Source of the DNA: CAJXZP01 sp041563475 | GTDB lineage: Bacteria; Bacteroidota; Bacteroidia; Flavobacteriales_G; Salibacteraceae | Length of the DNA: 64,000 nt | Assembly: GCA_041563475.1 (NCBI GenBank) | Contig: JBFFMY010000009.1 | Coordinates: forward strand, 6,094 to 70,093 | Direction of reading: 5' to 3' | In this document: in pieces, positions 23,057-32,700 of the stretch | Numbering within the stretch: the stretch's first letter is position 1 | Layout: every line of letters begins with the position of its first letter | Position numbers and translations under genes: made by a program | The notes under the pieces: generated by a model | Database searches by the model: none | Seen by the model: the letters and a program-made list of their open reading frames with translations, nothing else | What the model was told of the DNA's origin: nothing

Positions 23057-26002
23057 TTACAACACTACATTGATAATTTTCTTGTTCACATAAATTATTT
23101 TTTTGGGTTTTTTACCCTCTAACCATTTCTGTGATTGCTCATGTTCTAATATTATTTTTTCCACCTCAATAGCTTTCATATCAACGGGTAGGTCAATTTT
23201 GAATCGCATTTTTCCATTGAAAGAAACAGGGTAACTATGCGATGACTCTAGTAATAATTCTGGTTTAAAAACTGGAAATTTAGTGAAAGAGATTGACTCT
23301 TTATTGCCTAATTTTTTCCATAATTCTTCCGAAATATGAGGTGCATGGCAAGAAGCTAACACTACTAAATCGGATAAAACATCCTTATTTGTACATTTCA
23401 AAGTGGTTAATTCATTCACACATATCATTAAATGACTCACTATGGTATTGAATGAATACCGATCCATATCATCTTGAATAACCTGGATAGTTTTTTGAAT
23501 AACCTTAACTTCTGCATCAGAAGGTTTTCCATTGGTTACGATCCAATTATCTTGTTCATCGTGAAATAAAGCCCAAAATCTTCTCAAAAATCTAGATACC
23601 CCATCAATACCTTTAGTATTCCATGGCTTGTGCATTTCAATTGGACCTAAAAACATTTCATGTAAACGCAATGCATCGGCTCCGTATCGTTCGATGAGTT
23701 CATCGGGGTTCACCACATTGTATTTAGATTTCGACATTTTTTCCACCTCGCTTCCGCAGATATATTGATCATTTTCCGAAATGAATTCAGCGGTTTTGTA
23801 TTCTTCTCTCCAGTTTTTGAAAGCTTCAGTATCCAATACATCTCCGTCAACAAAACTTACATCTACGTGAGTGGGTACTCCAAAATCAGTGAACAGTAAA
23901 TTCAAATCACCCTTAAGGCCAGGGTATTTCTTTTTTTGAATAGAATTATATTTGCTTCTGATTTTTTCAATTTTTGATTTCTTAAGTTCTAAATTTGGGT
24001 TATCAGACCTCAAAGAATGGGACAGGAAAACTGGAGGTAAGCCATTTGTTGGCAATAGACCTTCGTCATCCTTTAAAACATCGCTACCAAATAATCCACC
24101 AGAGGTCCATGTTAATCGATATACAAATTTGGAAACCCCTTGAATCATTCCTTGATTAATCAACTTTTTAGCCGGTTCATCAAATGGAATTAAACCCATA
24201 TCATGCAGGAATTTTGTCCAAAAACGCACATACAATAAATGGCCTGTTGCGTGCTCCGCACCACCCAAATACAAATCAACCTGCCCCCAATAATTAACTG
24301 CAGCTTTCGAAAATAAGGCATGGGTATTTGTTGGGTCCATATAACGTAAATAATACCATGATGAACCTGCCCACCCTGGCATAGTGTTGGTTTCTAAAGG
24401 GAAACCTTCTTTCGTTTCCCAGTTTTTTGCTCTTGCTAGTGGTGGCTCACCATCCTTTGTAGGAAGGTATTTATCTACTTCGGGTAACATCAATGGAAGT
24501 TCCTTTTGATCCAATACATACGGAACATCACCTTTAAAATAAACAGGGATTGGTTCCCCCCAATAACGCTGACGGCTAAATCCTGCGTCACGTAATTTAA
24601 AGTTAATTTTTCTGGTCCCAGCACCCAATTTTTCTAATTCATGAATGGCTAATCCAATCGCTTTTGAAGCTTTTAATCCGTTCAAGAACTCAGAATGCGA
24701 AAGAATAGCATTTTTATCTTCAATGGCTCCTTGACTTAAATCGGCACCTTCAATAATATTTGGAATTGGCAAGCCGAAATGATTTGCAAAACTCCAATCA
24801 CGTTGGTCACCAGACGGCACTGCCATAATTGCCCCAGTACCATAATGCGCTAAAACATAATCTCCAATCCAAATTGGAATGTCTTGTCCCGTAAACGGGT
24901 GAATAGCATACGCGCCAGTGAATGCACCCGAAATGTGCTTTACATCAGCCATTCGATCACGCTCCGAACGTTTGCTTGTCTTCTCAATGTATGATTCTAC
25001 TTCCGCAAGATGTTGTTTATTTGTAATTTCTTTAACCAACTCATGTTCAGGCGCTAAAACCATAAATGACACTCCAAAAATGGTGTCAGGACGTGTAGTA
25101 AAAACTTCAATTTCTTCTGAATGGCCATTGATTTTAAAATTAACCGTTGCCCCTTCCGAACGTCCAATCCAATTTCGCTGAATTTCTTTTATAGATTCTG
25201 GCCAATCAATAGAATCCAATCCAGATAATAATCTTTCCGCATAGGCTGTTATTCTCAAACTCCATTGCTTCATTTTTTTCTGTTCCACAGGGAATCCACC
25301 ACGTTCAGAAACGCCATTTTTCACCTCATCATTAGCCAATACAGTACCTAACTCAGGACACCAATTCACAACGGATTCACTTAAATAGGCCATTCGGAAA
25401 TTTAAGAGCATTTTGTATTGCTCTTCATCCGACATGTTTTTCCATTCGTCAGCAGTAAAACTTACATCCTCTGTATGCGCAGCGTCTACACTGTTGCTCC
25501 CGGAAACTTCAAAAATGTTTATCAAACTTTCAATGGGAAGAGCTTTACAAATATCAAAGTCATACCACGAGTTAAATAATTTAATGAAAATACGTTGAGT
25601 AAACCCGTAATAAGAAGCATCAGAAGTACGAATTTCTCTATCCCAATCAAAAGAAAACCCAATTCTATCCAATTGTTCACGATATCGGGCTATATTTTCT
25701 TTCGTAGTTACATCGGGATGTTGGCCCGTTTGAATAGCATATTGCTCAGCAGGTAACCCAAAAGAATCATATCCCATTGGGTGCAAAACTTCGTGCCCTT
25801 GGATGCGTTTATATCGAGAAAAAATATCAGAGGCAATATATCCCAATGGATGTCCAACGTGTAATCCAGCACCAGATGGATATGGAAACATATCTAACGA
25901 ATAAAACTTTGGTTTATCTGGGTTAATTTGGCTTTTGAAGGTTTTGTTTTCCGCCCAAAATTTTTGCCATTTCTGTTCTACTTCAAAAAATTTATACGCC
26001 AT
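23057..26002 (-). CDS. leuS: Leucyl-tRNA synthetase
   Basis: 981-residue class I synthetase charging tRNA-Leu. The HIGH motif is HVGH (residues 48-51) within PYPSGAGLHVGHPLGY and the KMSKS motif is exact (755-759). The editing domain is present (TTRPDTIFGVSFMVLAPEHEL with its Thr-rich stretch). It is about 120 residues longer than the E. coli enzyme because of insertions near residues 150-180 and before KMSKS, as is common in Bacteroidota. I start it at the ATG at 26000-26002 (MAYKFFEVEQKW); an upstream TTG at 26036-26038 is part of the -7 promoter box itself and so cannot be the start. Confidence 0.96.
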   Translation of the reverse strand: MAYKFFEVEQKWQKFWAENKTFKSQINPDKPKFYSLDMFPYPSGAGLHVGHPLGYIASDIFSRYKRIQGHEVLHPMGYDSFGLPAEQYAIQTGQHPDVTTKENIARYREQLDRIGFSFDWDREIRTSDASYYGFTQRIFIKLFNSWYDFDICKALPIESLINIFEVSGSNSVDAAHTEDVSFTADEWKNMSDEEQYKMLLNFRMAYLSESVVNWCPELGTVLANDEVKNGVSERGGFPVEQKKMKQWSLRITAYAERLLSGLDSIDWPESIKEIQRNWIGRSEGATVNFKINGHSEEIEVFTTRPDTIFGVSFMVLAPEHELVKEITNKQHLAEVESYIEKTSKRSERDRMADVKHISGAFTGAYAIHPFTGQDIPIWIGDYVLAHYGTGAIMAVPSGDQRDWSFANHFGLPIPNIIEGADLSQGAIEDKNAILSHSEFLNGLKASKAIGLAIHELEKLGAGTRKINFKLRDAGFSRQRYWGEPIPVYFKGDVPYVLDQKELPLMLPEVDKYLPTKDGEPPLARAKNWETKEGFPLETNTMPGWAGSSWYYLRYMDPTNTHALFSKAAVNYWGQVDLYLGGAEHATGHLLYVRFWTKFLHDMGLIPFDEPAKKLINQGMIQGVSKFVYRLTWTSGGLFGSDVLKDDEGLLPTNGLPPVFLSHSLRSDNPNLELKKSKIEKIRSKYNSIQKKKYPGLKGDLNLLFTDFGVPTHVDVSFVDGDVLDTEAFKNWREEYKTAEFISENDQYICGSEVEKMSKSKYNVVNPDELIERYGADALRLHEMFLGPIEMHKPWNTKGIDGVSRFLRRFWALFHDEQDNWIVTNGKPSDAEVKVIQKTIQVIQDDMDRYSFNTIVSHLMICVNELTTLKCTNKDVLSDLVVLASCHAPHISEELWKKLGNKESISFTKFPVFKPELLLESSHSYPVSFNGKMRFKIDLPVDMKAIEVEKIILEHEQSQKWLEGKKPKKIIYVNKKIINVVL

Positions 26003-26035
26003 TGGATATGCTTTTTTCGCTTGAAATTTGATGCG

Positions 26036-26043
26036 CAAAAGTA
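26036..26043 (-). promoter_or_regulatory. -7 box of leuS
   Basis: TACTTTTG on the minus strand, directly followed by CGC, 33 bases before the chosen ATG. It matches TAnnTTTG exactly, and its last three bases are the alternative TTG codon, which settles the leuS start. Confidence 0.55.
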
Positions 26044-26285
26044 AGAATGATTAACCCAATAGCTATGGGAAATAACTCTAAAATTAACCCTTTGACTATG
26101 GTGTTCTCGTCAAATTAGCCGCATTGGTGATTTTCTATTTGAAATCAAAAGTTAAGAATTGTTAGTGCATTGAAAACAATTGAATTATCAACGCGTTATT
26201 TGTTCAAAACTATTGCACCTTTCCACCTATAATGCTGAATAGAAAACAAAATTTGCACTGTTTAGATTTCATTAAAATAATTTCT

Positions 26286-27299
26286 ATGATAAAGAATTTC
26301 TCAAAATTAATTAGCCCTCTATTGGTGGTTGCTTTTATTGGATGTGTTCCAGCAAAAAAAGTAAATGAAATTACCGACAATTATGAAAAATGTGAGGCCA
26401 ACAGAAGTGAGTTAGCGACTGAAAACGCCCAATTGGAGAAATCGAATACGGAGTTTAATGCCGTTCAAAAACGCATGGAATCAAAGTTAGAACAACTTGC
26501 AAAGGATACTGCGCGTAGTAGAGAGCAACACCGACAATTACGTTATCAATATGATCAACTTTTAAAAACCAATGCTGCTTTGGTTGAAAAACAAGATGTA
26601 CTTGCGTCTGGTTCTCAAAAAGAAAACAAACGACTATTAGCAGAATTATTAAAGGTTCAAGAGGACTTGCAATCTAAAGAAGATAGCCTAAAACTGTTGG
26701 CTTACGATTTAAATGTACGCAAAGGAGAGTTGTCAAAATTGAACTCTGATTTACAATCTCGTGAGGCAAGGGTAAACGAGTTAGAGGAACTTTTAGCGCA
26801 AAAAGATGCGGCCGTAACCCAACTAAAAAACTCCATAAAGGAAGCGTTAATTGGATTTGAGGACAAAGGAATAACGGTAGAACAAAAAAATGGACGCGTG
26901 TATGTTTCCATGGAAGCGCAATTGCTTTTTGCTAGCGGAAGCACGGCTGTTGGCACGGAAGGAGAACAAGCTGTAATTCAATTAGCTAAGGCGTTACAAG
27001 GTCAAAAAGATCTAACCGTTTTGGTTGAAGGCCATACAGATTCGGATAAAATGAGTGGTAAAGGAGCCATTAAGGATAACTGGGAATTGTCTGCCGAACG
27101 TGCAACTTCTGTGGTAAGAATAATGCTTGCAAATAGTAATCTAGACCCCAATATGTTGACTGCAGCAGGGAGAGGAGAATATTCTCCAATTGCAGATAAT
27201 GCAACAGAAGAAGGAAAAGCAAAAAACAGACGAATTGAAGTGATTCTTACACCGGATTTAGATAAGCTTTTTGAAATTTTGGATGGTTCAGGAAATTAA
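26286..27299 (+). CDS. OmpA-family lipoprotein with coiled coil
   Basis: 337-residue envelope protein that anchors to peptidoglycan. From the ATG at 26286 it reads MIKNFSKLISPLLVVAFIGC, a lipoprotein signal with Cys20; the upstream ATG at 26232 would add 18 residues that spoil the signal. Residues about 30-185 form a long heptad-rich coiled coil (for example LQSREARVNELEELLAQKDAAV). The C-terminal OmpA domain contains VLVEGHTDSDKM and LSAERATSVVRIML, and ends NRRIEVILTPDLDKLFEIL, with the diaminopimelate-binding Asp and Arg of the family. It is monocistronic and convergent with radA, only 29 bases apart. A similar fold is seen in flavobacterial T9SS- and gliding-linked OmpA proteins, but no link is proven. 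Confidence 0.85.
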   Translation: MIKNFSKLISPLLVVAFIGCVPAKKVNEITDNYEKCEANRSELATENAQLEKSNTEFNAVQKRMESKLEQLAKDTARSREQHRQLRYQYDQLLKTNAALVEKQDVLASGSQKENKRLLAELLKVQEDLQSKEDSLKLLAYDLNVRKGELSKLNSDLQSREARVNELEELLAQKDAAVTQLKNSIKEALIGFEDKGITVEQKNGRVYVSMEAQLLFASGSTAVGTEGEQAVIQLAKALQGQKDLTVLVEGHTDSDKMSGKGAIKDNWELSAERATSVVRIMLANSNLDPNMLTAAGRGEYSPIADNATEEGKAKNRRIEVILTPDLDKLFEILDGSGN

Positions 27300-27328
27300 G
27301 AGGTATTCCTAAAATTTACTTGAGCTCA

Positions 27329-28690
27329 TTACCCAAATAGCGCTTCAAAAACGTCATCCACTTTTTTGACTAATTTGATTTCAATTTTTGGTTTTAAATT
27401 CTCGCTTAATTTATTAAACGTTGAAATAAATATTCTTTTAAACCCCAGTTTTTCTGCTTCTGAAATTCTTTGTTCAATGCGCGCTACGGGTCTTATTTCA
27501 CCTGATAGACCTACTTCACCAGCGAAACAATCTTTCCCATCAATTGACATGTTTTCGCTTGAAGATAAAATAGCGCATACCACAGCTAAATCTACCGAAG
27601 GATCATCTACCTTTATCCCACCAGCCATATTTAAAAACACATCTTGCGTTCCCAATCGGAAACCACAGCGTTTTTCTAATACCGCTAACAACATATTCAA
27701 TCTGCGTAAGTCATATCCTGTCGCAGAGCGTTGAGGAGTACCGTAAACTGCTGTACTCACTAATGCTTGCGCTTCTATTAACATAGGTCGCAAACCCTCG
27801 GTAATGGCTCCAATGGCAATTCCACTTAAATGTTGATCATGTGTAGATATAAGTATTTCTGAAGGGTTCGACACTTGTCGTAACCCATTCCCTCGCATTT
27901 CATAAATACCCAATTCATTCGTTGAACCGAAACGGTTTTTAATAGATCGAACCAAACGGAATAAATGATTTCTATCTCCTTCAAACTGTAAAACCGTATC
28001 TACCATGTGTTCCAGAACTTTTGGTCCTGCAATGTTTCCATCTTTTGTAATATGACCAATGATGAATATTGGCACTCCCGTTTCTTTGGCGTATTTAATC
28101 AATTGGCTTGTACATTCTCTAATCTGACTTACACTACCAGCCGAAGCCTCAATTAATGGCGAATGAAGGGTTTGAATAGAATCGATAATAACCATATCGG
28201 GTAACACCTCATTAAAATGATTAAAGAGAATGTCTAATGAATTATCGTTTACGATAAAACACTCTTGGTTAGTTATTCCTGTTCTATCTGCACGCATTTT
28301 TATCTGTGAGGCGCTTTCTTCCCCTGAAACATACAATACCTTAAGGTTTACAGATAGTGCGATTTGAAGCATCAGTGTAGATTTTCCAATACCTGGTTCT
28401 CCACCAATTAAAGTCACAGAACCCCGAACTACACCCCCGCCCAAAACTCTATTTAACTCTTCATCCATTAGCGTAAATCGAGGTAAATTTTCAAATTGCA
28501 CATTTTGGATTGCAACGGGCTTGGTCGTTTTTTTCTGGGTTAGCTTTTCGGCAAAACTTTTTTTATCGGGTGCTGAAATAATCTCTTCTACAAACGTATT
28601 CCACTCGCCACATGAATTGCACTTTCCTACCCATTGAGGAGATTGAGTCCCGCAGTTTTGACAGATATACGCCTTCTTGATTTTCGCCAT
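27329..28690 (-). CDS. radA: DNA repair protein RadA
   Basis: 453-residue RecA-like ATPase (also called Sms) that drives branch migration in recombination and repair. The N-terminal C4 zinc finger is CQNCGTQSPQWVGKCNSC. The Walker A motif is GGEPGIGKSTL, Walker B is VIIDSIQTL, and the RadA-specific KNRFGSTNELGIYEM motif follows. The C-terminal 150 residues are the Lon-protease-like domain (GGIKVDDPSVDLAVVCAI), which lacks protease activity in the family. All parts are present at normal length. A TATCTTTG box lies 16 bases upstream of the ATG. Confidence 0.96.
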   Translation of the reverse strand: MAKIKKAYICQNCGTQSPQWVGKCNSCGEWNTFVEEIISAPDKKSFAEKLTQKKTTKPVAIQNVQFENLPRFTLMDEELNRVLGGGVVRGSVTLIGGEPGIGKSTLMLQIALSVNLKVLYVSGEESASQIKMRADRTGITNQECFIVNDNSLDILFNHFNEVLPDMVIIDSIQTLHSPLIEASAGSVSQIRECTSQLIKYAKETGVPIFIIGHITKDGNIAGPKVLEHMVDTVLQFEGDRNHLFRLVRSIKNRFGSTNELGIYEMRGNGLRQVSNPSEILISTHDQHLSGIAIGAITEGLRPMLIEAQALVSTAVYGTPQRSATGYDLRRLNMLLAVLEKRCGFRLGTQDVFLNMAGGIKVDDPSVDLAVVCAILSSSENMSIDGKDCFAGEVGLSGEIRPVARIEQRISEAEKLGFKRIFISTFNKLSENLKPKIEIKLVKKVDDVFEALFG

Positions 28691-28706
28691 GGTAATTATA
28701 TTAAGT

Positions 28707-28714
28707 CAAAGATA
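28707..28714 (-). promoter_or_regulatory. -7 box of radA
   Basis: TATCTTTG on the minus strand, 16 bases before the radA ATG, is an exact TAnnTTTG match without a clear -33 partner. Confidence 0.45.
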
Positions 28715-28782
28715 TTCTTCCATTCAATTACAGATTAAAATCCGAAGAAAAGAAAACCATTTTGCTAAAATACTTGACATAA

Positions 28783-28814
28783 AAAATCCCGACACCTTTC
28801 GGTATCGGGATTTT
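28783..28814 (-). terminator. Terminator of the atp operon after atpG
   Basis: Arms AAAATCCCGACACC (28783-28796) and GGTATCGGGATTTT (28801-28814) pair with one wobble position around TTTC. It ends the minus-strand transcript that carries atpB to atpG, 20 bases past the atpG stop. Confidence 0.8.
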
Positions 28815-28834
28815 GAATAATTAGCAAACTAATC

Positions 28835-29710
28835 TTACGATTTCATTGCTTCGGCACCCGAAACAATTTCCAAAATTTCGTTTGTAATCGAAGCTTGACG
28901 CGCTTTATTGTAAGTTAATTTCAATTCTTTTAATAAATCACCTGCATTATCGGTCGCTTTATGCATCGCGGTCATACGTGCACCTTGCTCACCTGCAAAT
29001 GAATCAAGAACAGCTTTAAAGATTTGTGTCTTTAAAGATTTTGGTACAATAACGTCCAAAATATCCAATTTATTCGGCTCGAAAATATAATCCACCGTAG
29101 CTGAAGAGTCGTTTTCAGGAGCTACAACTGGAAGAAATTGTTCTTTCACCACTATTTGCGTTGCTGCATTTTTGAAAGTGTTATAAATCAATACAATTTC
29201 ATCATACTGACCATCCACGTATGAATCCATAACTTGCTGCGCTACTTTTTCCACCGTTTCATAGGTCAATTCATCAAATACATGATTTGCATGCTCTGGT
29301 AAAGAACCATCTTTAATAGAATAACCAGCCTTGCCCAATACATCAGAAGCTTTTTTCCCAATAGCCATAACTTTTACGTTCTTATCAGAATATTTATTCT
29401 TAATAAGTTCGTTAGTTGCTTTAATTATTTGAGAATTGAAACCCCCACACAAACCACGGTTTGAAGTAACTGGAATTAACAACACATTATTTACTTCGCT
29501 ATGAGAACCATAAATCCCTTCTGAAGAATCTAAGCTAGAAGTTAAATTTGACAAAACTTCGGTCAATTTTTCAGAAAATGGTCTAATTCGGGTTACAGCA
29601 TCTTGCGCCCTTTTAAGCTTTGCCGCTGAAACCATTTTCATAGCAGAAGTAATTTGCATCGTTGAATTTACCGATGTAATTCTACTTCTAACTTCTTTTA
29701 AATTTGCCAT
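28835..29710 (-). CDS. atpG: ATP synthase F1 gamma subunit
   Basis: 291-residue central stalk subunit that turns inside the alpha3-beta3 ring. Landmarks are the N-terminal helix ANLKEVRSRITSVNSTMQITSAMKMVSAAKLKRAQ, the conserved SNRGLCGGFN segment (about residues 81-90) and the C-terminal helix ending in SITNEILEIVSGAEAM. Length is normal. It is the last gene of the F-type operon, 28 bases after atpA, and is followed by a terminator. Confidence 0.96.
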   Translation of the reverse strand: MANLKEVRSRITSVNSTMQITSAMKMVSAAKLKRAQDAVTRIRPFSEKLTEVLSNLTSSLDSSEGIYGSHSEVNNVLLIPVTSNRGLCGGFNSQIIKATNELIKNKYSDKNVKVMAIGKKASDVLGKAGYSIKDGSLPEHANHVFDELTYETVEKVAQQVMDSYVDGQYDEIVLIYNTFKNAATQIVVKEQFLPVVAPENDSSATVDYIFEPNKLDILDVIVPKSLKTQIFKAVLDSFAGEQGARMTAMHKATDNAGDLLKELKLTYNKARQASITNEILEIVSGAEAMKS

Positions 29711-29738
29711 TCTTTACGTATTAACGGTTTCCTTAATT

Positions 29739-31313
29739 TTAGTAAGAAGCCACCATGTCAGCAGCCACCTTTTCTAGAACTGAAGTTTCAGCATCTGTAT
29801 ATTTTCCACTTGCTAAAGCCACTAAAACATCATTATGTGCAGCTCTCATTGTTTCTAAGAAATCTGCTTCAAATTTTCTAATTCCTTTTACTGGAACTTT
29901 TTGCAACAATCCTTTTGAACCTAAGTAAATAATAGCTACTTGTTCTCCTACTGGCATTGGAGAGTTTTGCGCTTGTTTCAAAATTTCCACGTTACGTGCA
30001 CCTTTATCCAATACCGCTTTTGTAGCCGCATCTAAATCTGATCCAAATTTTGAGAAAGCTTCAAGCTCACGATATTGTGCTTGATCTAACTTAAGCGTAC
30101 CCGCAACTTTCTTCATTGATTTCACTTGAGCGTTACCACCTACACGGGATACCGAGATACCCACGTTAATAGCTGGACGAACACCCGCTAAAAATAAGTT
30201 GGACTCCAAGAAAATCTGACCATCGGTAATGGAAATTACGTTAGTCGGAATATATGCAGATACATCACCCGCTTGAGTTTCAATAATTGGTAAAGCAGTT
30301 AATGAACCTCCACCTTTTACTCTACCTTTTAAAGATTCAGGTAAATCATTCATGTTTCTTGCTACGTTATCATCTGCGATAACCTTTGCAGCACGTTCCA
30401 ATAATCTTGAGTGTAGGTAAAATACATCACCTGGATATGCCTCACGACCTGGTGGACGTCTTAATAACAAAGAAACCTCACGGTAAGCTACCGCTTGTTT
30501 AGATAAATCATCATAAACAATTAATGCTGGACGCCCCGTATCACGGAAATACTCACCGATAGATGCACCGGCAAATGGAGCGTAAACTTGCATTGGAGCT
30601 GGGTCAGCAGCTGAAGCCGAAACTACAGTTGTGTACGCCATTGCACCTGCATCGGTTAACGTTTTAACGATTTGTGCAACCGTTGAGGCTTTTTGCCCAA
30701 TAGCTACATAAATACAGTAAACAGGTTCTCCTTTATCAAAAAATTCCTTTTGATTGATAATCGCATCAATAGTAACCGTTGTTTTACCCGTTTGACGGTC
30801 ACCAATAACCAACTCACGTTGACCACGACCTACAGGAATCATTGCATCAATAGACTTAATACCGGTTTGAAGCGGTTCGTTTACCGGTTGACGGAAAATT
30901 ACTCCAGGAGCTTTACGCTCTAATGGCATTTCCAATAATTCACCTTGAATTGGTCCTTTTCCATCAATTGGGTTTCCCAAAGTATCCACTACACGACCTA
31001 CCATTCCTTCACCTACTTTAATAGATGCAATACGGTTGGTACGTTTTGCAGTTGATCCTTCTTTTAACTCCCCTTCAGGACCTAAAAGTACGGCACCTAC
31101 GTTATCTTCCTCTAAGTTCAACGCCATACCAATTAAACCGTTTTCGAACTCAATAAGTTCACCGTATTGGATGTTTGTTAAACCATAAATTCTTGCAGTA
31201 CCATCACCTATTTCTAGAATGGTTCCTACTTCTTCTAATTCTGCTTCTGAATTGAATCCAGAAAGCTCTTGTCTTAATATTGCTGTTATTTCAGCTGGAT
31301 TTATATCTGCCAT
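29739..31313 (-). CDS. atpA: ATP synthase F1 alpha subunit
   Basis: 524-residue regulatory nucleotide-binding subunit. The P-loop is GDRQTGKTTV (about residues 170-180), preceded by the ELVIGDRQ context, and the LIVYDDLSKQAVAYREVSLLLRRPPGREAYPGDVFYLHSRLLERA region contains the arginine-finger neighbourhood (positions about 265-305). The C-terminal domain is complete. It alternates with beta in the F1 hexamer. It lies 15 bases downstream of atpH and 28 bases upstream of atpG. Confidence 0.97.
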   Translation of the reverse strand: MADINPAEITAILRQELSGFNSEAELEEVGTILEIGDGTARIYGLTNIQYGELIEFENGLIGMALNLEEDNVGAVLLGPEGELKEGSTAKRTNRIASIKVGEGMVGRVVDTLGNPIDGKGPIQGELLEMPLERKAPGVIFRQPVNEPLQTGIKSIDAMIPVGRGQRELVIGDRQTGKTTVTIDAIINQKEFFDKGEPVYCIYVAIGQKASTVAQIVKTLTDAGAMAYTTVVSASAADPAPMQVYAPFAGASIGEYFRDTGRPALIVYDDLSKQAVAYREVSLLLRRPPGREAYPGDVFYLHSRLLERAAKVIADDNVARNMNDLPESLKGRVKGGGSLTALPIIETQAGDVSAYIPTNVISITDGQIFLESNLFLAGVRPAINVGISVSRVGGNAQVKSMKKVAGTLKLDQAQYRELEAFSKFGSDLDAATKAVLDKGARNVEILKQAQNSPMPVGEQVAIIYLGSKGLLQKVPVKGIRKFEADFLETMRAAHNDVLVALASGKYTDAETSVLEKVAADMVASY

Positions 31314-31328
31314 CTCTGTAAGTTCAGA

Positions 31329-31889
31329 TTATAATTTGCTTGTGTATGTTGTATTAATTAAGTCTCGTTTCAAGGTCTTCAAGCGAGTTGCCACGCTTGC
31401 ATCAATTTGATGCGTATCTGTACGGAATATAAATCCGCCAATCAAATCTTTGTCTACTACCTCGTTTACATCGATTGAGCTTTCTGGATAATCTTTTTTC
31501 AAAAAAGCTACTAAATCGGTTTTCAATTCCTCATCCATTTTGCTGGCAGTAGAAATTCTTACTGTAACAATTTTATTATACTCCTTATATTGAGAAATAA
31601 AAGCATTTAAAATATGAGGAATGATAGATGAACGGCTATTTTTAGCCAAAAGAATCATGAAGTTCAAGGTTGTGGCAGAAATTTTACCTCCGAAAATGGT
31701 TTTATAAATTGCCACTTTCTTTACCTCTTGAATCACAGCACTGTTCATCATTATAGCCAACTCCTTGCTTCCAGTAATAGCTTCTTGCATAGCTACAACA
31801 TCGGCATGTACCGCTTCTAGCTCATCGCGCTCTACCGCAAAGGTCAGCAATGCTTTCGCATAACGTTTGGCTGCTTTGTTCAAATTCAT
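31329..31889 (-). CDS. atpH: ATP synthase F1 delta subunit
   Basis: 186-residue peripheral stalk subunit. The N-terminal helical bundle begins NLNKAAKRYAKALLTFAVERDEL, the usual A-x-x-Y-A-x-A-L pattern. The C-terminal part has VDKDLIGGFIFRTDTHQIDASVATRLKTL, the conserved G-G-x-x-x-R/I-x-x-x-x-x-x-D-x-S motif of delta. It binds the top of F1 and joins it to subunit b. Its start is 1 base from the atpF stop, so the two are probably coupled. Confidence 0.93.
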   Translation of the reverse strand: MNLNKAAKRYAKALLTFAVERDELEAVHADVVAMQEAITGSKELAIMMNSAVIQEVKKVAIYKTIFGGKISATTLNFMILLAKNSRSSIIPHILNAFISQYKEYNKIVTVRISTASKMDEELKTDLVAFLKKDYPESSIDVNEVVDKDLIGGFIFRTDTHQIDASVATRLKTLKRDLINTTYTSKL

Positions 31890-31890
31890 C

Positions 31891-32391
31891 TTAGTTCAAA
31901 TTCAGGTCTTTCACATATTTTTCAGCCAATGCCTTTTGGCTTGCGTCTGTAGAAAGATTTTCTTTTAAAATTAATGACGCCACTTCAATTGAAAGTTCTG
32001 CCACTTGATTTTTAATATCTACTAATGCCTTTTGTTTTGCAGCTTCGATAGCTAATTTTGCATTCGTAGCAATTTTGTCTGCTTCCTCATTTGCTTCATG
32101 TGCGGCATCTGTGATTATTTTCTCACGAATGTCACGTGCTTCCTTAAACATAGCATCTCTCTCAATTCTAGCTTCCTTTAAAAGCTCTTCATTGCTAGAT
32201 TTCAATTGCGCCATTTCTTCCTTAGCCGCTTTCGCTTCATCAATAGCTGTACGAATACCTTCCTCACGTTCTTCAACAGAGTTAAGAATAGGTCCCCAAG
32301 CGTATTTCTTAAGAATAACTAAAAGAACGACAAATAAAATTGTTTGCCAGAAAAACAAACCAATCGAAAAATCGTTAATTAAACTTTCCAT
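31891..32391 (-). CDS. atpF: ATP synthase F0 b subunit
   Basis: 166-residue subunit b of the peripheral stalk. It begins MESLINDFSIGLFFWQTILFVVLLVILKKYAW, with a single membrane helix at residues about 10-28 followed by a long charged helix with heptads (AIDEAKAAKEEMAQLKSSNEELL) that dimerises. I use the ATG at 32389-32391; an earlier start at 32433 would add 14 residues (MQLVFLLKFDKKKK) foreign to the family. The gene lies between atpE and atpH. Confidence 0.93.
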   Translation of the reverse strand: MESLINDFSIGLFFWQTILFVVLLVILKKYAWGPILNSVEEREEGIRTAIDEAKAAKEEMAQLKSSNEELLKEARIERDAMFKEARDIREKIITDAAHEANEEADKIATNAKLAIEAAKQKALVDIKNQVAELSIEVASLILKENLSTDASQKALAEKYVKDLNLN

Positions 32392-32468
32392 TTTTTTCTT
32401 TTTATCAAATTTTAATAGAAAAACAAGTTGCAACCAACCGTTACAACTTGTTTAGATTTTTGGTTTAA

Positions 32469-32666
32469 TTACTCTGAAACTGCGAATAATGCAGCAAAAC
32501 CAATACCTTCAATCAAAGCTGCTGCAATAAGCATTGCAGTTTGAATTTTTGATGTAGCGTCTGGCTGACGAGCGATAGCGTCCATTGCTGAACCACCAAT
32601 TCTACCAATACCGATACCTGCACCGATAACAATCAACCCTGCTCCTACAATTCTTGGAATAGTCAT
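32469..32666 (-). CDS. atpE: ATP synthase F0 c subunit
   Basis: 65-residue proteolipid of the rotor ring, two helices joined by the polar loop ARQPDATSK with the family's R-Q-P. The ion-binding carboxylate is E53 in AALIEGIGFAALF. The residues around it lack the Gln and Ser/Thr set that marks sodium-coupled rings, so proton coupling is expected, though this is inference from a short motif. The glycine-rich first helix (GAGLIVIGAGIGIGRIGG) is as usual. Confidence 0.95.
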   Translation of the reverse strand: MTIPRIVGAGLIVIGAGIGIGRIGGSAMDAIARQPDATSKIQTAMLIAAALIEGIGFAALFAVSE

Positions 32667-32700
32667 AATCTATAAAATTTAATTATTAATATATACGTAT

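Noticed and set aside
26003..26038. Longer leuS reading from TTG at 26038
   Set aside because: The TTG is the end of the -7 box TACTTTTG, and the 12 added residues are not typical of LeuRS.
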